A stretch of DNA of 64,000 bases from Chrysomallon squamiferum. Its lineage: Eukaryota > Mollusca > Gastropoda > Neomphalida > Peltospiridae. Shown here piece after piece: positions 12,185-25,426 of this stretch (the stretch's first letter is position 1; every line of letters starts with the position of its first letter). Location of the stretch: the NCBI GenBank assembly GCA_012295275.1, contig CM022665.1, forward strand, positions 201,471-265,470. The letters are read 5' to 3'. Below the pieces are notes generated by a model. It saw only the letters and a program-made list of their open reading frames with translations, ran no database searches and was not told where the DNA came from. The position numbers and the translations under genes are program-made.

Positions 12185-13395
12185 TTGTACGGACGGAAAT
12201 ACTACTGGAAATTTATTTATTTATTTATTTATATCATGGTAGGTCAGATAAGTTATTAACATCAAAATAGCTGATAATATTAAAATACATATCACCTAGC
12301 TAAATAAGGTCAAATTGCGTGTTCTTTGTTGGTGAGTTATGATTTCCAGTATGATTTTTGCACAGTTTCACTTTAGGTTGTTTGTAGCTTGGTCCACAGC
12401 CCAGGGGTAAACAATGTGTAATCATAAATTCACAGTGTTTATTAAGTTAGAATCTATTTAGAAAAGTGTATTCTAATCTTCTAAACTGAAAACAAAATAA
12501 AAAATAAGAAAATAAAAAATATAAAAAAAAAGAAAGGAAGAAGAAGAAACGAAAAAGGAAACTCAATAACAATAAAAACTTGAAAAAAAAAGCTATACTA
12601 GACTTATTATCTAACAATCTGATGTACAAAAAGTGTAACAGAAAATAGTTATCACTTGATCCTCTCGGTTATACTTTTAAATTTAAACTTTAGTCAATTT
12701 AAAAAAGGTTAAGGAGAGTGGAAATTTAATAACTTATTATTATTAATTCTTTGTTAAATAAGTAAAAGGAAAAAAGAAAACAATAAAAAAAATGAATAAT
12801 GAGTCTGTAACGCGGATGAAAAGAAATTTTCAATCAAAAGTCAGTTTAGAAAATGTTACTAATGTAAATAAGAGCATAAGTTCATTTCTCTGTATTTAAA
12901 AAAAAAAAAAGAAAATATAAATAAATAAATAAATAAGCCTAAGTCATGAAACTTTTCTCATATTTTTTTTCTTTCTTTTTATAAGAAACCTGTTATTTGA
13001 GAACACAACACAAAACTTCAGAGTCTAATCAAGTGGACGCTGTGTATTGAGAATATTATGCAGAATCAGTTATTGTGCTACCATTGAGATCAGTTTTATT
13101 CGTGTCAGAGCTGGTTTTATGGACAGTGTTCAAGAAAATTCACGCGTTTTAAAATGAAGAGTATTCAAAGAAAATGAAATAGAAAGCTGTAATAGAAATA
13201 AAGTTCAATGTAATCTTACTCTAATGAAAATATATGATATTTTTTAACATCGTTATTTTTTAATCCATTGAGTATAATGTACATGAAAATATTACAAATA
13301 TCTATATTTGTGTCTCAGAAAATCTTTCTAAATTTATCAAGAGTGAGTTAAAGTAATAAAAATGGAATTATATTATAATAACAACATTTAGAAAA

Positions 13396-13432
<37 letters not shown>

Positions 13433-13654
13433 TGGATTCGTCTTATTAAGGCACAAGAAAGTTTCTGATGTAAACAGTATACCTATTTGTGATACTATTA
13501 ATATTTAGTTAACTTGTACTAGAATAAAATGTGATATATTCAGCAAAATATAAATAAATAAATAAATAAGATAATATTTGCTCCCTAGATTATGAGATTT
13601 TTCCTCAGCAGCGGTTCAATGGAAAGTCGCCATGTTTATGTTTCTTTGTACGCG

Positions 13655-13674
13655 TAAGTTGAGTCACGTGATCG
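13655..13674 (-). promoter_or_regulatory. E-box / AP-1 element
   Basis: Minus strand CACGTGACTCA, E-box at 13665-13670. The neighbouring ACGTGTAC half is changed to ACGCGTAC and no TATA-like box follows. Confidence 0.4.
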
Positions 13675-14213
13675 TTACGACCTAATGACGACCCGGTTAC
13701 GTTTTGTTGTCTGTTGTTAATATATCTATGAGTTCGAGCCGTTCTTTACAGAAATAACGTGATTAAGAATTTAGGTAAGTTTATAAACATTTTAATAACA
13801 GTTTTCTGTATCTAGCAGTTTATGTCCGTAAAGAAATATTTATGTCTGTAGTTATATCTAAACTTGTTTAAATAAGTTTTTATAACGAAAATTCGATTTT
13901 ATTCGATTCAAAATTCACGTAAAAACACGTAGACCTTGAAACTAAAGAGTTTTTTCAGTGTTTGAAATAATAATTACGTTTTAACACATTTTATTATATT
14001 CAGATAGTAGAGAAAACTACCTTGTTTTGTATTTGTTACAAACAACAACCAGACGGTCGCAAACAAAGAACCATTTCTGTCCCTAGACTATTTGAATATC
14101 GTTTTTGATAATAGTTAGGAGTTTATAAACTAAGTGCTAAAATAAATATTTAAAATTATAAGATTTATGTTGCTAACATTATAAAATATTTCCGTGTCAT
14201 TTCTTTCTTTTCT

Positions 14214-14224
14214 GAAACCGAAAC
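14214..14224 (+). promoter_or_regulatory. ISRE/IRF-like motif
   Basis: GAAACCGAAAC, inverted partner of 5409, about 30 bp after TATAAAATATTT (from 14180). Confidence 0.45.
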
Positions 14225-15101
14225 CTGTATTGTTCACAAAAGACGAAAGGATCTCAGACATTATTAATCAGAACTGTATTGATAAACTAACACATTCCTG
14301 TCAGACAAGGACATGCGCAGTGCGTGTCATCATTGGTTTGGACTTGTTGTTAATACAGTGTAGTCGTAGTCACGTAAGTGATATTAATAAACAGACCTCA
14401 AGACAGTCGTTATCGATTACTGAAAGACACTTCGGAACGTAAGTTTTTGTTGTCTTTTTTAAACATATCAATGTGTTTGAGTTGTTCTTTATAGAAATAA
14501 TGTTATTAGGAATTTAGATAAGTTTATAGATGATTAAATAACAGTTTTCTCTATCCAGTATTCATGTCTGTATATATAATATTTTTTTTAAACATATGAA
14601 ACCGATTTTAACTTTACTTCCTTGTTTTACGTTGTGTAAATTTTCACAGCTGGTAATGAAGCTTTTCTAGGCGATTTTATTCGATTCAGTGAGTGACGTA
14701 AAACATTCGTTGATCTTGGATTTAGTTAAAAACTAATAATAATAACAAAAAGTTTAAAACAAGACCAGTATTTTAACACATTAAATTTTAACTATCTTCA
14801 GATAATAGAGAAAATGACATTGTTTTGTATTTGTTAGGAGCGACAACGAAAAGGTCATAAATATTAACCTGTTTGTGTCGTCCACTTTTTGAGCATCGTT
14901 TTTAATAATAGTTAGGAGTGTATAGAGTAATTGTTAAGACAAATATCTAAAACTATTACCTTTTTGTTACTAATATTATAAAATATTTATTTATTTTTTG
15001 TAATACAGAAACCTCTAATATGCCTGACAAGATTTAAGTTAAAAATGTAGAAAACATTTGGTAATTTTTACTTTTATTTTATTTTCTTTATTATATTTTT
15101 T

Positions 15102-15144
<43 letters not shown>

Positions 15145-16145
15145 CGTCTTATTTGATTTTTTAATTACATTTTATTTAATTAGTTATTTTATTTAGTTTT
15201 ATTTATTTATATGAATTATATTTTTTATACTAAAACATCCATTTTTTTAAATTTAAATAACAACTAAGTACTTCATGTACATGACAAACGTTCTTGTATA
15301 TTATTTTCCTACATGCGTGAATAAAATGTACCCAGATTTGAATAAACATTTCTAAGTCTTTTTATTATGATATTTTTTCTACTGGGCTGTATCAAAAGTT
15401 GCTGTTAGACACAGTATGAACACTTAACAGTTTTGCAGTTGGACTCTCTATATTCAGAATATTATGCAGAATCTGTCGTTGTTGTTGTGATAACATTTAG
15501 ATCATGATGCATTCGAGAAAATCGTCAAATTCTTCTGATATCTTACAATTTAAATATGTCTTTTCTTTTATTTATTTATCAGAGGGTATCGTTGAAACTT
15601 TACACCAGTTTTCATAGTGCGGTAACAAAAGGTGCTGTTACACACAATATAAACAGTTTACTGTTTTGGAAGTCGGCTCTGTGTATTAGAATAGTATATA
15701 GAGTCAGCTATTGTCAATGTGCTACCAGTTAGATCAGTTCTATTTATGTCAGAGTTGGTTTTGTGGACAATGTACAGGAAGATCCAAACATATCAAATTG
15801 ACCGCTGTTTAATAGCAAAAGTATTCAAAGAAAATAAACTGAGTTGGTCTTAATAAGACATAAGACAAAGAAAAATACTATAAGAGAAAGTTTGCAGTGT
15901 AAACAATATACCTAGTTGTAATATGAATAATATTTAGTTAACTTTTACTAGAATAAAATACAATGTTTTCAACAGATTATAAATAAATCAATAAACATGG
16001 AAACAAAAAAATCAACAATAAATAAATAAATAAATAAATAAATAAATGAATAAGTGAAGTTTAGTTAAGTTAAGTTAAATTAAATTAAATAATGTTTGTT
16101 AACTCGATTATATTTTTCTTATTAGCGGTTCAAAGTCGCCAAGTT

Positions 16146-16186
16146 TATTTATATCACTTTGTACACGTAATTTCAGTCACGTGATC
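16146..16186 (-). promoter_or_regulatory. E-box / ACGTG / TATA module
   Basis: Minus strand: CACGTGAC (E-box 16178-16183), TTACGTGTAC, TATAAATA (16146-16153). Confidence 0.45.
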
Positions 16187-16361
16187 GTTACGACATAGAA
16201 ACGGCCCATCTAATGAATCGAGGTGTCTGAGCTGTTCTTTACGGAAATAATTGATTCGGAATTTAGGTAAGTTTACAAAAAATTTAATAACGGTTTTATG
16301 TATCTAGTAAGTTATGATATTATTCTTAATAGCAGATAGATTTCTAGAATGTTAACAAGTT

Positions 16362-16400
16362 TATTTATATCACTTTTGTACACGTAGTTTGAGAACGTGG
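16362..16400 (-). promoter_or_regulatory. Degenerate E-box/TATA module
   Basis: TATAAATA is kept (16362-16369, minus strand) but the E-box reads CACGTT. This mirrors the degenerate copy at 3233. Confidence 0.3.
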
Positions 16401-17502
16401 TCGTTACGAGGTCGAGAAAACCCGCATACATTGTGTTGTGTATGTTTTAATATATCGAAGAGTTTGAGCTGCTCTTTACAGAAACAATATTAATAGGAAT
16501 TTAAGTAAGTTTATACATATTTTAATAAAAGTTTTCTGTATCTAGTCATTTATGTGTATAAATATATATTTATGTGAGCAGAGATATTTATACTTTTTAA
16601 ATGTATGAAACTGATTTTAATATTACTTCCTTGTTTACGTTGTGTAAATTTCCACAGCTAATAACGAAATTTTTCTTGTCCATTTTGTTCGATCCAGTGA
16701 GTCACGTAAAAGATGCGTAGATGCTGGATTTTATTTTAAAAGGTTCAATAATAAGACAGTATTTTTACACATTAAATTGTTGCTATCGTCAGAAAAGAGA
16801 GAAAACGAACTTCTTTTCTAATTGTTAGGAGCGACAACGAAAAGGTTACAAATAATGATCATTTTTATACTTCTTCAGTATCGTTTTTAATTATAGTTAC
16901 GAGCGAATAGAATAAGTCTAACACAAATATTTAAAATTATTAGCTTTGTGTAGCTAAAATTATAAAATATTTCCGTGTTTCAGTATTTTTTTTTTTTTTT
17001 TTTTTGTGAAACTCAAACGTTTGCGGACGAAAATATTTTCTGGAACGTTTGAGAACAGTGCATATAATTATTTACTACTCAGTATAATGTTAACTTTGCA
17101 CTGCAGCATAATGTTTGCAAATAATTAAATCCGACTTATTAAAAAAGTATTCTAGTTTAGGATTATGACTGCACATTGACAATAGAATATATTGTACTCT
17201 GCAAAATAAATAAAACAATAAATAAATAAATAAATATATAAAAATGCACACAAAATAAATGAAATAAAACACATAAAGGAAAAAATACATAAACAAATAA
17301 ACAAAATATACACATAAAGCAACAACGAAACAAATAAAAGAAAAGAAAAGAAAATGAAATAAAACATAAAAGAACAAACAAATAAATAAATAATATAAAA
17401 TAAAACAAAATAAAATAAAATAAAAAATTGTTATAGCCTAAGTTATGATATTATTCTCAATAGCAGTTAGATTTCTGGAAGGTTAACAAGTTGATATCAC
17501 TT

Positions 17503-17530
17503 TTGTACACGTAATTTGAGTCACGTGATC
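17503..17530 (-). promoter_or_regulatory. E-box / AP-1 module, TATA lost
   Basis: CACGTGACTCA with the E-box at 17522-17527 on the minus strand and TTACGTGTAC after it; the TATA site has become GATATCAA. Confidence 0.35.
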
Positions 17531-19728
17531 ATTAAAATGTAGAGATAACCAGTAAATGTTTTGTTGTCTGTTTCTAATATATCGAAGGGTTTCAGCTGTT
17601 CTTTTCAGAAATAATTCGATTAAGAATTAAGGAAGTTTATATAAAAAAAAAAATAAAGTTTTCTGTATCTACCAATTTATGTGTGTAAATATATATTTAT
17701 ATATGTAGAAATATATATCTTTTTTAAATATAGGAAACTGATTTTAACTTTATTTCCTTAAACATTCTGTACATTTTCAGAGCTAATAACGAAATTGTTC
17801 TTGTTGAATTTGTTCGATTCAATGAGTTACGTAAAGCAAGCGTAGACACTGGATTTAATTACAAAATAATAATAATAATAAAAGTTTAAAACAAGACCAG
17901 TATTTTAACACAATAAATGTTTATTATATTCAGATAATAGAGAATACAACAATCTTTTGTATTTGTTAAGAGCGACAACAATAATGTCCCAAATATTGAC
18001 CCATTTTTGTCGCCCACTTCTTGAGTATCGTTTTCAATAAAAGTTGGAAGTGTATAGAGTAAGTGTTAAGACAAATATTTAAAATTATTAGATTTATATT
18101 GCTGACATTATAAAGTATTTGTATGTACTTCTTTTCTTTTGTGAAACTGAAATCTCTATCATGCTTGACAAGATTTAAGTTAACAATGTAGAAAATATTT
18201 GTTAATTTTTGTTTTATTTAGAACATTTTTTTAAATAAATAGAAAGTTTCAAAACATAAGTCTAATTTTTATTTATTTAATAAAAAAAAATGTTTTTTAA
18301 AATTAATTATTTTATTTAGTTCTGTTTGTTTAGTTATATGATTAATTTATAATTTATTCTAGGTAAAACTGCTTATATTTTACTTAAATTACAACTAAGT
18401 ACATAATTTTCATGGGAAACTTTCTTGTAGATAATTTTTCTATATGTTTCAATAAAACGTATCCAGATTTGAATAAAATTTTCTAAGTATTTTTATTTGA
18501 TATTTTTCTACTGGGCGGTAACAACAGTTGCTGTTAGACACAAAATGAACAGATTGCGGTTTTGCTATCGGCTCAGTGTATTCAGAATATCAGACAGAAT
18601 AAATTCTTATTATTGCGTAATCTTTTGGATCATATATAGGAAAATCCAAAGATTCCAAATTGAACGTTGTCTAATAGGAAGAGTATTCAAAGCAAATAAA
18701 CTGCAATAGCTGTACTATAAACAAAGATTAGAGTATTTGTCCTCAAATGAAAGTAAAATATCAGAAAATCATTCTACATTTAGGCAGAGGGAGTTAAAGT
18801 AATAAAAATAGAATTAATATTATAATAACAACATTTAGACATATTTTATTCAAATATGACAGAGTTTAACGTGTAAACAATGTACTTAGTTGTAAAGTTA
18901 ATAATATTTAGTTAACTTTACTAAAATATAATATAATGTATTGAACAAATTATAAATAAATAAATAAACCCATTTGTGTCACGACCCTTCCTCAATACTG
19001 TTTTTAATGATAGATAAAAATATATCGAGTAAGTTTTAAGACAAACATCAAATATGTTTAGATCTAAGTCGCTAACTTTATAAAATATTTGTGTGTGGTT
19101 TCTTCCTTTTGCAAACGAAACTTCTATTTTTCCAACGGACTAAACTATTTCCTGTAATGTTTGTTGACAGAGAACATAATTTTTCGAGAAAATCAAACGA
19201 AATATCGATGTGTTTGAGGTGTTCTTTACAGAAATAATGTGATTAGGAATTTATATAGACATTTCAATAACAGATTTCTTCATCCAGTAATCATATATTT
19301 ATGTCTGTAAATATTCTGATACTTTTTCAAATATATTAAACCGATTTTAACTTTACACCCTTTCACCGTTGTTTAACTTTGTGTACGTTTCATATTAACT
19401 AGAGAAGCTTTTATTCAATACCAAAACTCACGTAAACAGCACACTGGATTTAGTTGAAATAGATGAATAACAGGATCAGTGTTTGAAATAAGAATTACAT
19501 TTTAACACATTATACTATCTTCAGACAGTAAAGAAATTGACCTTCTTTCGTATTTTTTACGAGCGACAACGAAAAGGTCACAAATATTGATCCGTTTTTG
19601 TCACCACTCTTCTTCAGTATTGTTTTGAATAATAGTTAGAATAACAGAGTAAGTGTTAAGATAAATATTTAAAAATATTCAATTTTAGTTGCTAACATTA
19701 ACATTTCCGTGTACTTCTTTTCTTTTCT

Positions 19729-19739
19729 GAAACTGAAAC
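19729..19739 (+). promoter_or_regulatory. ISRE/IRF motif, canonical
   Basis: GAAACTGAAACT, the best ISRE match in the block. Confidence 0.5.
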
Positions 19740-19924
19740 TTCGATTATAACCTAAAAGATTTAAGTTAAAAATGTAAAAAACATTTGGTCATTTATTTTA
19801 TCAACAACAGATAAAAAAAACACAAAAAAAACCCCCAGTAAATAAATAAATAAATATATAAAGAAATAAATAATAATAATAATATAAAAAAAATAATAAT
19901 AAAAAAAAAATAAATAAATAAAAT

Positions 19925-19964
<40 letters not shown>

Positions 19965-20458
19965 GTCTTATAACAAATTTTTATGTTTTTTTTTTAATGT
20001 TTTTTTATTTCGTTATTTTGTTGTTTTTTATTTCTTTTTCCCCCAAATTGACTCCTATTTGATCGCAAGAGCATTAAAAGAAAATAAAGCACAATAGTTG
20101 TAATAAAAATAAAGATTAGTGTATTTGTATTGTAATGAAAGTAATATATTTTAATATTATTATGATTTACACGTGACACATTAATCCACTGAGAATAAGG
20201 TACAAGAAAAATGTTACAAATATTTATGTTTGTCTATCAGAAAGTGTTTCTAGATTTATGAAAAGTGAGTTAAAGTAATAAACATAAAATTAATGTTATA
20301 ATAACAACATGTAAATGTGTGTTTAAATCCGAGTTGATCTTATTAAGGCAGAAAATATAGGAAATACAATGTATTCAACAGATTATAAATAAATTAATTA
20401 ATTAAAGAATAAAATACAATTTATACAACACATTATAAATAAATTAAAAAAAATAAAA

Positions 20459-20460
<2 letters not shown>

Positions 20461-20503
<43 letters not shown>
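20461..20503. repeat. (CA)n-(TA)n microsatellite
   Basis: About 16 CA units followed by TA units. Confidence 0.9.
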
Positions 20504-20505
<2 letters not shown>

Positions 20506-20609
20506 ATGAATTAAAACATATAAATAAACAAATAAAATAATAATAAAAAGAGGATGTGGCCTAACTTATGAGATTATTATCAACTGCAGTTCAAGAAGGT
20601 TGCCAAGTT

Positions 20610-20650
20610 TATTTATAGAATTTTGTACATGCACTTTGTGTCACGTGATC
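20610..20650 (-). promoter_or_regulatory. E-box / TATA module
   Basis: CACGTG at 20642-20647 and TATAAATA at 20610-20617 on the minus strand; the ACGTG half has changed to GCATGTAC. Confidence 0.4.
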
Positions 20651-21287
20651 GCTACTACGTAGATGCGACCCATTACGTTTGGTTGTCTATTTGTAATGTG
20701 TCTGTGCTGTTCTTTACAGAAATAATTTCATTAGGAATACAGGTACCTGTATAAACAAATTAATAACAGTTTCCCGTTTTACCATATCCAGATAACAGAT
20801 AAAAACAACAACAAAAAAGACCTTTTATATTTGTTACGAGACACAATATAAAGGTTACAAATACTGACCCGTTTATGTCGCCCACTTTTTGAATATCTTT
20901 CTCAGTAATTGTTAGGAGGGCACAGAGTAAGTGTGAAGAGAAATATTTAAAATTATTAAATTTATGATGCTAACATTATGTTCTTTCTCTCCTTCGTTCT
21001 ACGCACGTAGACCTTGGATTTAGCTAATGAATTTAATAACATGACCAGTTTTTGAAATAATAATTGCATTTTAACATATTTTATTATTTTCATATAATAG
21101 AGAACCAACCTTTTTGTATTTGTTACAAACAACAACCAAAGGGTCAGAAATATTCACCTGTTTCTGTCCTTAGATTTTCTGAATATCGTTTATAATAAAA
21201 GGAGTTTGTAGAGCAAGTTTTATGACAAACATTTAAAATTATTAGATTTACATTATAAAATATTCCCTTGTTATTTCCTTCTTTTCT

Positions 21288-21298
21288 GAAACCGAAAC
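21288..21298 (+). promoter_or_regulatory. ISRE/IRF-like motif nearest the plus-strand IAP
   Basis: GAAACCGAAACT, with TATAAAATATTC about 30 bp before it (from 21255). It is the last copy before the 5' exon cassette and lies about 0.4 kb upstream of the candidate ATG at 21684. This makes it the most likely functional site for that gene. Confidence 0.5.
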
Positions 21299-21683
21299 TT
21301 CTACTTCAAACAACCGACTAAAATATTTCCTGGACAGCTAGATAACAGTGTATTTAATTATTTTGCACAGAATTAATTTATATCAAAGGACTCCGTTGTC
21401 GTCTTGAGGAATTGAGTAACCTTGTCAGTGACTTTCTCCGGTAAAGAAAGAAAGACAAGTCATATAAATTTGTATTAATTTTAATATCTTTTATATTTTA
21501 TCAAATTCAAGATATCGAACAGAAAATTTATGAAAAATACTTACAGCTATAATTTGTCAGTGGTAATATGTTACAGTGGTAAAGAGTCTTTCTGGACATT
21601 GGGTTACCCACAATCGACTGATGTCAAGTATAAAATGGTTATATCAATTTCATATTACTGAACAAAGAGATCAACTGAGTGAA

Positions 21684-21758
21684 ATGGCATTATCAAAGTT
21701 TGGCTACGACCAGCACCTCACTGCAGCACCACTACCATTTATAAGTCAAGTTATTCAG
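21684..21758 (+). pseudogene. 5' exon, cassette copy 1, acceptor lost
   Basis: An ATG at 21684 opens 25 codons (starting MALSKFGYDQH) up to CAG|GTAAAT. The acceptor found in the other copies (CATATTACAG) reads CATATTACTG here, so it could only be used as a first exon. It ends in phase 0, whereas the other copies end in phase 1; in that frame the next candidate exon (22796) meets a stop. Probably decayed or non-coding. Confidence 0.35.
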
Positions 21759-22795
21759 GTAAATGTGTTAGTTTAAAGATTTCTCAGCTGTAATGAAAAA
21801 ACACACTTTTTTTTTCATAAGTTCTAATTTATAAACTGAATGATATCAGATCAAACTCTTATTTCAGTAAACTCACCAGCAATTAAGCTTTTAACAAGAA
21901 CATAACTGTCTAATTCGTGCTTTGGAACGATGTCTCGCTTGACGATCTCTGCTACTTTAAATGTATTTTAATTACACACACATAATATTAAATTTATAGG
22001 AAATGTGTATCGTACAGTTGTTGTTTATTCAGTGACATGTGGATGTAGCTGCTTAATGTCAGCACTGAATATCGCCTTTGAATTGTTGATATTTATGACA
22101 AACTTCATTTACATCAATAACAATATACAAACTTTCAATACAGCTTTGTACTTTAAAATTTAGCAGAACGCACAGTCAGGCTACGCTAGAATTAAGTTTG
22201 ATTTACATTACGATATTGCAGCCAGAGATGTCATGGTAACATACTGTAATCACACTGATAATTCTTATCTACATGATTTGCAACCAGTGTATTTATCCAA
22301 GTATGTAATAATTAACACATATAAATCCCTGTTACTTTTCTTTCACGACCGAAGGTATGAGTTTATTTTTCTGTTTTGATTTTACGTATTAAAATACGAC
22401 TACGTATGAGTAGTTACAAAATAGGTTATGGACAAAGTTCTAAAAAACGTTTAGAAGCATATCATTTTTATAAAATGGTTTTCTCACCTTCTCGTTGAAA
22501 CATTTAGTTATCTGTCATTAACAACACAAAGACTTTTAAACACAGCAGTTTTAACAGTCTCTTATACGGTTGTATTCATTGTCTTCTCATCAAATGTTTA
22601 TTAGTTTGTCAAAGTGACAACTTGCAGTAAAGAAACAAAATCAACCAAAATATATATGAGCATTCGTATTAGTGTTAGTGATTTATATTACTGAAATGTT
22701 GTAAATAAATTTTACTGGCATATAAAGGCATTGGTAATACTTGACAATGCTAGAAATGTTTATCTTTATTTACGTTATGGAAACTACATCTGTAG

Positions 22796-22853
22796 GACTT
22801 CCATCAGAAGAGGAATTTCTCAAGGAGAGCAAAGGCTGCTGGGCTTTAGATAC
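22796..22853 (+). pseudogene. Small exon, cassette copy 1, donor shifted
   Basis: After a CATCTGTAG acceptor the phase-1 frame reads LPSEEEFLKESKGCWALDT, acidic and helical. The related exon at 24579 uses G|GTACAT; here that site is GATACGT, so the only GT lies 4 nt further on and would shift the frame. Confidence 0.35.
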
Positions 22854-23612
22854 GTAATTATTTCCTGAATGTCTTTTGCAGTTATGATGAATCAACGTAG
22901 TTTCTGGTGAACGGGTTTTACTTTGATATTTTAAGCTAAACTCTCATTATTTACTTGCATCGGCATTTAAAGAGTTTTTAATTAATTACTAATACCAGTA
23001 ATACATATTTTTAGTATTTTTCTTTGTTTTATACTTTCTCTATTTGATTGATAGAGTCTGGAAAATGTGAACTTATATATATAAATTGTTTAAGTAATAA
23101 CATTATCTGTACTTAATATATAAGAAAGAAATGCCTACTGAAAACAGTTTCATAGACATCAGGGTTTGAATGTTAAACACAGAATTATCACTCTTCGTCA
23201 CAGCGGTAAAAAAAAAACTTATAGTAATCAGTGATTATGTATAGCTCCGATTTTCGGTAATAACAACTAGAACAAATCAAGAATAAGTTCATATCTATTA
23301 ATAAGATGACAAAAAATGCATCACAGGTACAATTCATTTCGAACGAATCCATTGTCTGTTTGAATAATTTTTTAACGTTGTCAGTGACATAATCCCATAA
23401 AGAAAGAAAGACTAGTCACATAAGTTTGCATTAATTTGAATATCTTGTATATTTCATCAGATCCAAGATATCAAACAAAAAAATGTGTGAATAATACTTA
23501 CAGCTATAAAATGTCAGTGGTACATTGGTAGAGAGTCTACCTGGAAGCAAGTTCACACAAACTGGACTGATGTTAAGTTTAAAATGTGTTTTTTGTTAAT
23601 TTCATATTACAG

Positions 23613-23648
23613 CACCAGTACAAAGCAAAGGATTATCACCTTATCAAG
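23613..23648 (+). CDS. 5' exon, cassette copy 2
   Basis: 36-nt exon: CATATTACAG acceptor, peptide PVQSKGLSPYQ, donor G|GTAAAG. It starts and ends in phase 1, so it can be joined to or skipped from the IAP chain without breaking the frame. No ATG in frame. Confidence 0.45.
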
Positions 23649-24578
23649 GTAAAGTCCGAAGTAATTTAGATAAATTTAATGATTTCTCAGATCTAATGAA
23701 AGTACACAGAATTTTGTTGATAAATTATAATTTATAACATGATGATATTAGAACAAACTGTTAGTTCAGTAAATTTAGCAGCAATCAACTTTTTAATAAG
23801 AACATAACTGTCTACTTCGTGCTTTGGAACGATGTCTCACTTGAGGAGTTTTACAGATTTCTTTTTCATTGTCTATTTTGTTTTCAAGTGAACTCAGATA
23901 CCTTAAATGTATGTTAATTATACATTCACATGTTTCGAAATTTATAGGTAATGTATATCCTACAGTTTTATTAATTCAGCAGTGACATGTGGATGTAGCT
24001 GCTTAATGTCAGCACTGAATATCGCCTTTGAATAGTTTATATTTATGACAAGCTTCATTTACATCAATAATAATATACAAACTTTCAGTACAGCTTTTTA
24101 GTTTACAATTTAGCAGAACGCGCAATCAGACTACACTAGAATTAACTTTGATTTACATTACAACATTGCAAACACAGACGTCATAGTGACAGACTGAACA
24201 GATAATTCTTATCTACATGATACCAAATACTTCAGATATAGACTTCTACTAAATTTATCTAAGTATATTTTTGTTACAAAGTAGTTTTCTCATGTTTTCA
24301 GTGAAACATTGTGAAACACAAAGACATTGAAATGCAGCTGTTTTAAAAGTCTCATATAGGTTGTATTCATTGTCTTCTCAAGAAATGTTTATCAGGTTGT
24401 CAAAGTGAAAACTTCCAGTAAAGAAAGAAAATCAACCAAAACAAATACGAGCATTCATATTAGTTTTAGCGACTTATTTTAGTGAAAATTTGTAAATAAT
24501 CTTTAGTGCGATAAAAAGCCAGGAATATTACTCGACAATGCCAGATATGTTTATCTTTATTTATGACTGAAATTACAG

Positions 24579-24662
24579 ATGTAATAGAAGAAGCACAGAA
24601 GAGTCAGTTGACGGAGAAGTTTTGTTACAAATCAGAAACAGTGAAAGACAAGTGTAATTCAG
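24579..24662 (+). CDS. Small symmetric exon of plus-strand IAP
   Basis: 84-nt exon with acceptor GAAATTACAG and donor G|GTACAT. It encodes 27 residues beginning VIEEAQKSQLTEKF and containing CYKSETVKDKC. Phase 1 at both ends. It is related in position and acceptor context to 22796 and 25364. Confidence 0.5.
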
Positions 24663-24768
24663 GTACATAATTATTTGTTAACTTTCTTTTCTAGGTGTTA
24701 TAAAACAACGTATTATTACTCAACAGCAGCAGAAATGTTTATATTTATTTATGTTGCTGAAATTATAG

Positions 24769-24799
24769 ATCTAAGAGAGGAATCGATGAAGAGTCAATG
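24769..24799 (+). pseudogene. Dead small-exon copy
   Basis: Acceptor GAAATTATAG is followed by the same phase-1 start as its relatives (LREESMKSQ) and then an in-frame TGA. No donor seen. A (CAT)n/(TTA)n run follows. Confidence 0.45.
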
Positions 24800-24852
24800 A
24801 AGATTGTTGTAAATTGTTATCACCATCACCATCATCATCATCATTTTTATTA

Positions 24853-24894
<42 letters not shown>

Positions 24895-25363
24895 TTGGTT
24901 TGTTGTTTTACCAACAGCAAATGTGTCTAAATTTCCATCTTAATGTTGCATTTGATCATAAGTGCCAAACTCTCCTAAAAGGAGTTCGGCAATAAAATAC
25001 TGACATTTTGTAATCTGAGTAGCTTATAGGACCCTATCACGTGTATCTTTTAATATATTTTATGTTTTATCAGATTCAAGATATGAAACAGAAAATCGAG
25101 TGATATAAATTTGATTCATAAAATATGCATACGTATTAATTTTAATATCTTCTATAGTTTATCAGATTCAAGAAAAATTGAAAGATTAAAGTTCGCAAGG
25201 CAAGACAAGAAAATCAACCAATACAATTATCTGCTGTCATATTAATTTTAGTGACTTTTTTTAGTGAAAATTTGTATATAGTTTTTAGTGCCGTAAAACG
25301 CCAGTAATATTACTCGACAGCAGCAGAAATGTTTATCTTTATGTATTTTACTGTAAATTGCAG

Positions 25364-25426
25364 ATCTAACAGATGAGTTAGTGAAGAATCGGTTCATGCT
25401 GAACCGTTGTACAGAATCAGAAAGAT
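25364..25426 (+). CDS. Small symmetric exon of plus-strand IAP
   Basis: 63-nt exon, acceptor AAATTGCAG, donor T|GTAATT, phase 1 at both ends. The peptide starts LTDELVKNRFM and resembles the LTELSDKQVKM peptide of the exon array at 51.3-62.8 kb. Confidence 0.5.

Larger units (their letters stand above)
11655..17450. repeat. Right arm of inverted duplication of 2200-8086
   Basis: Reverse complement of the left arm: 11660 pairs with 8080, 12290-12425 with 7320-7450, 15805 with 3841, 17090-17440 with 2220-2550. Position sums stay near 19650-19740, so the arms are collinear apart from small indels. The spacer is about 3.6 kb and contains the N gap. Confidence 0.8.
10500..21340 (+). repeat. Promoter-like repeat block, right orientation (includes right arm of inverted duplication)
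   Basis: A long series of diverged copies of the same unit as 1-8086, inverted. 11655-17450 is collinear with the left arm; 17450-21340 holds older, more diverged copies. Copies can be counted by the element around GAGCGACAACGAAAAGGT, seen near 10765, 12000, 14835, 16830 and 19560 with weaker ones elsewhere. No exon is supported. The block runs into the 5' exon cassette of the plus-strand IAP at 21340. Confidence 0.7.
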
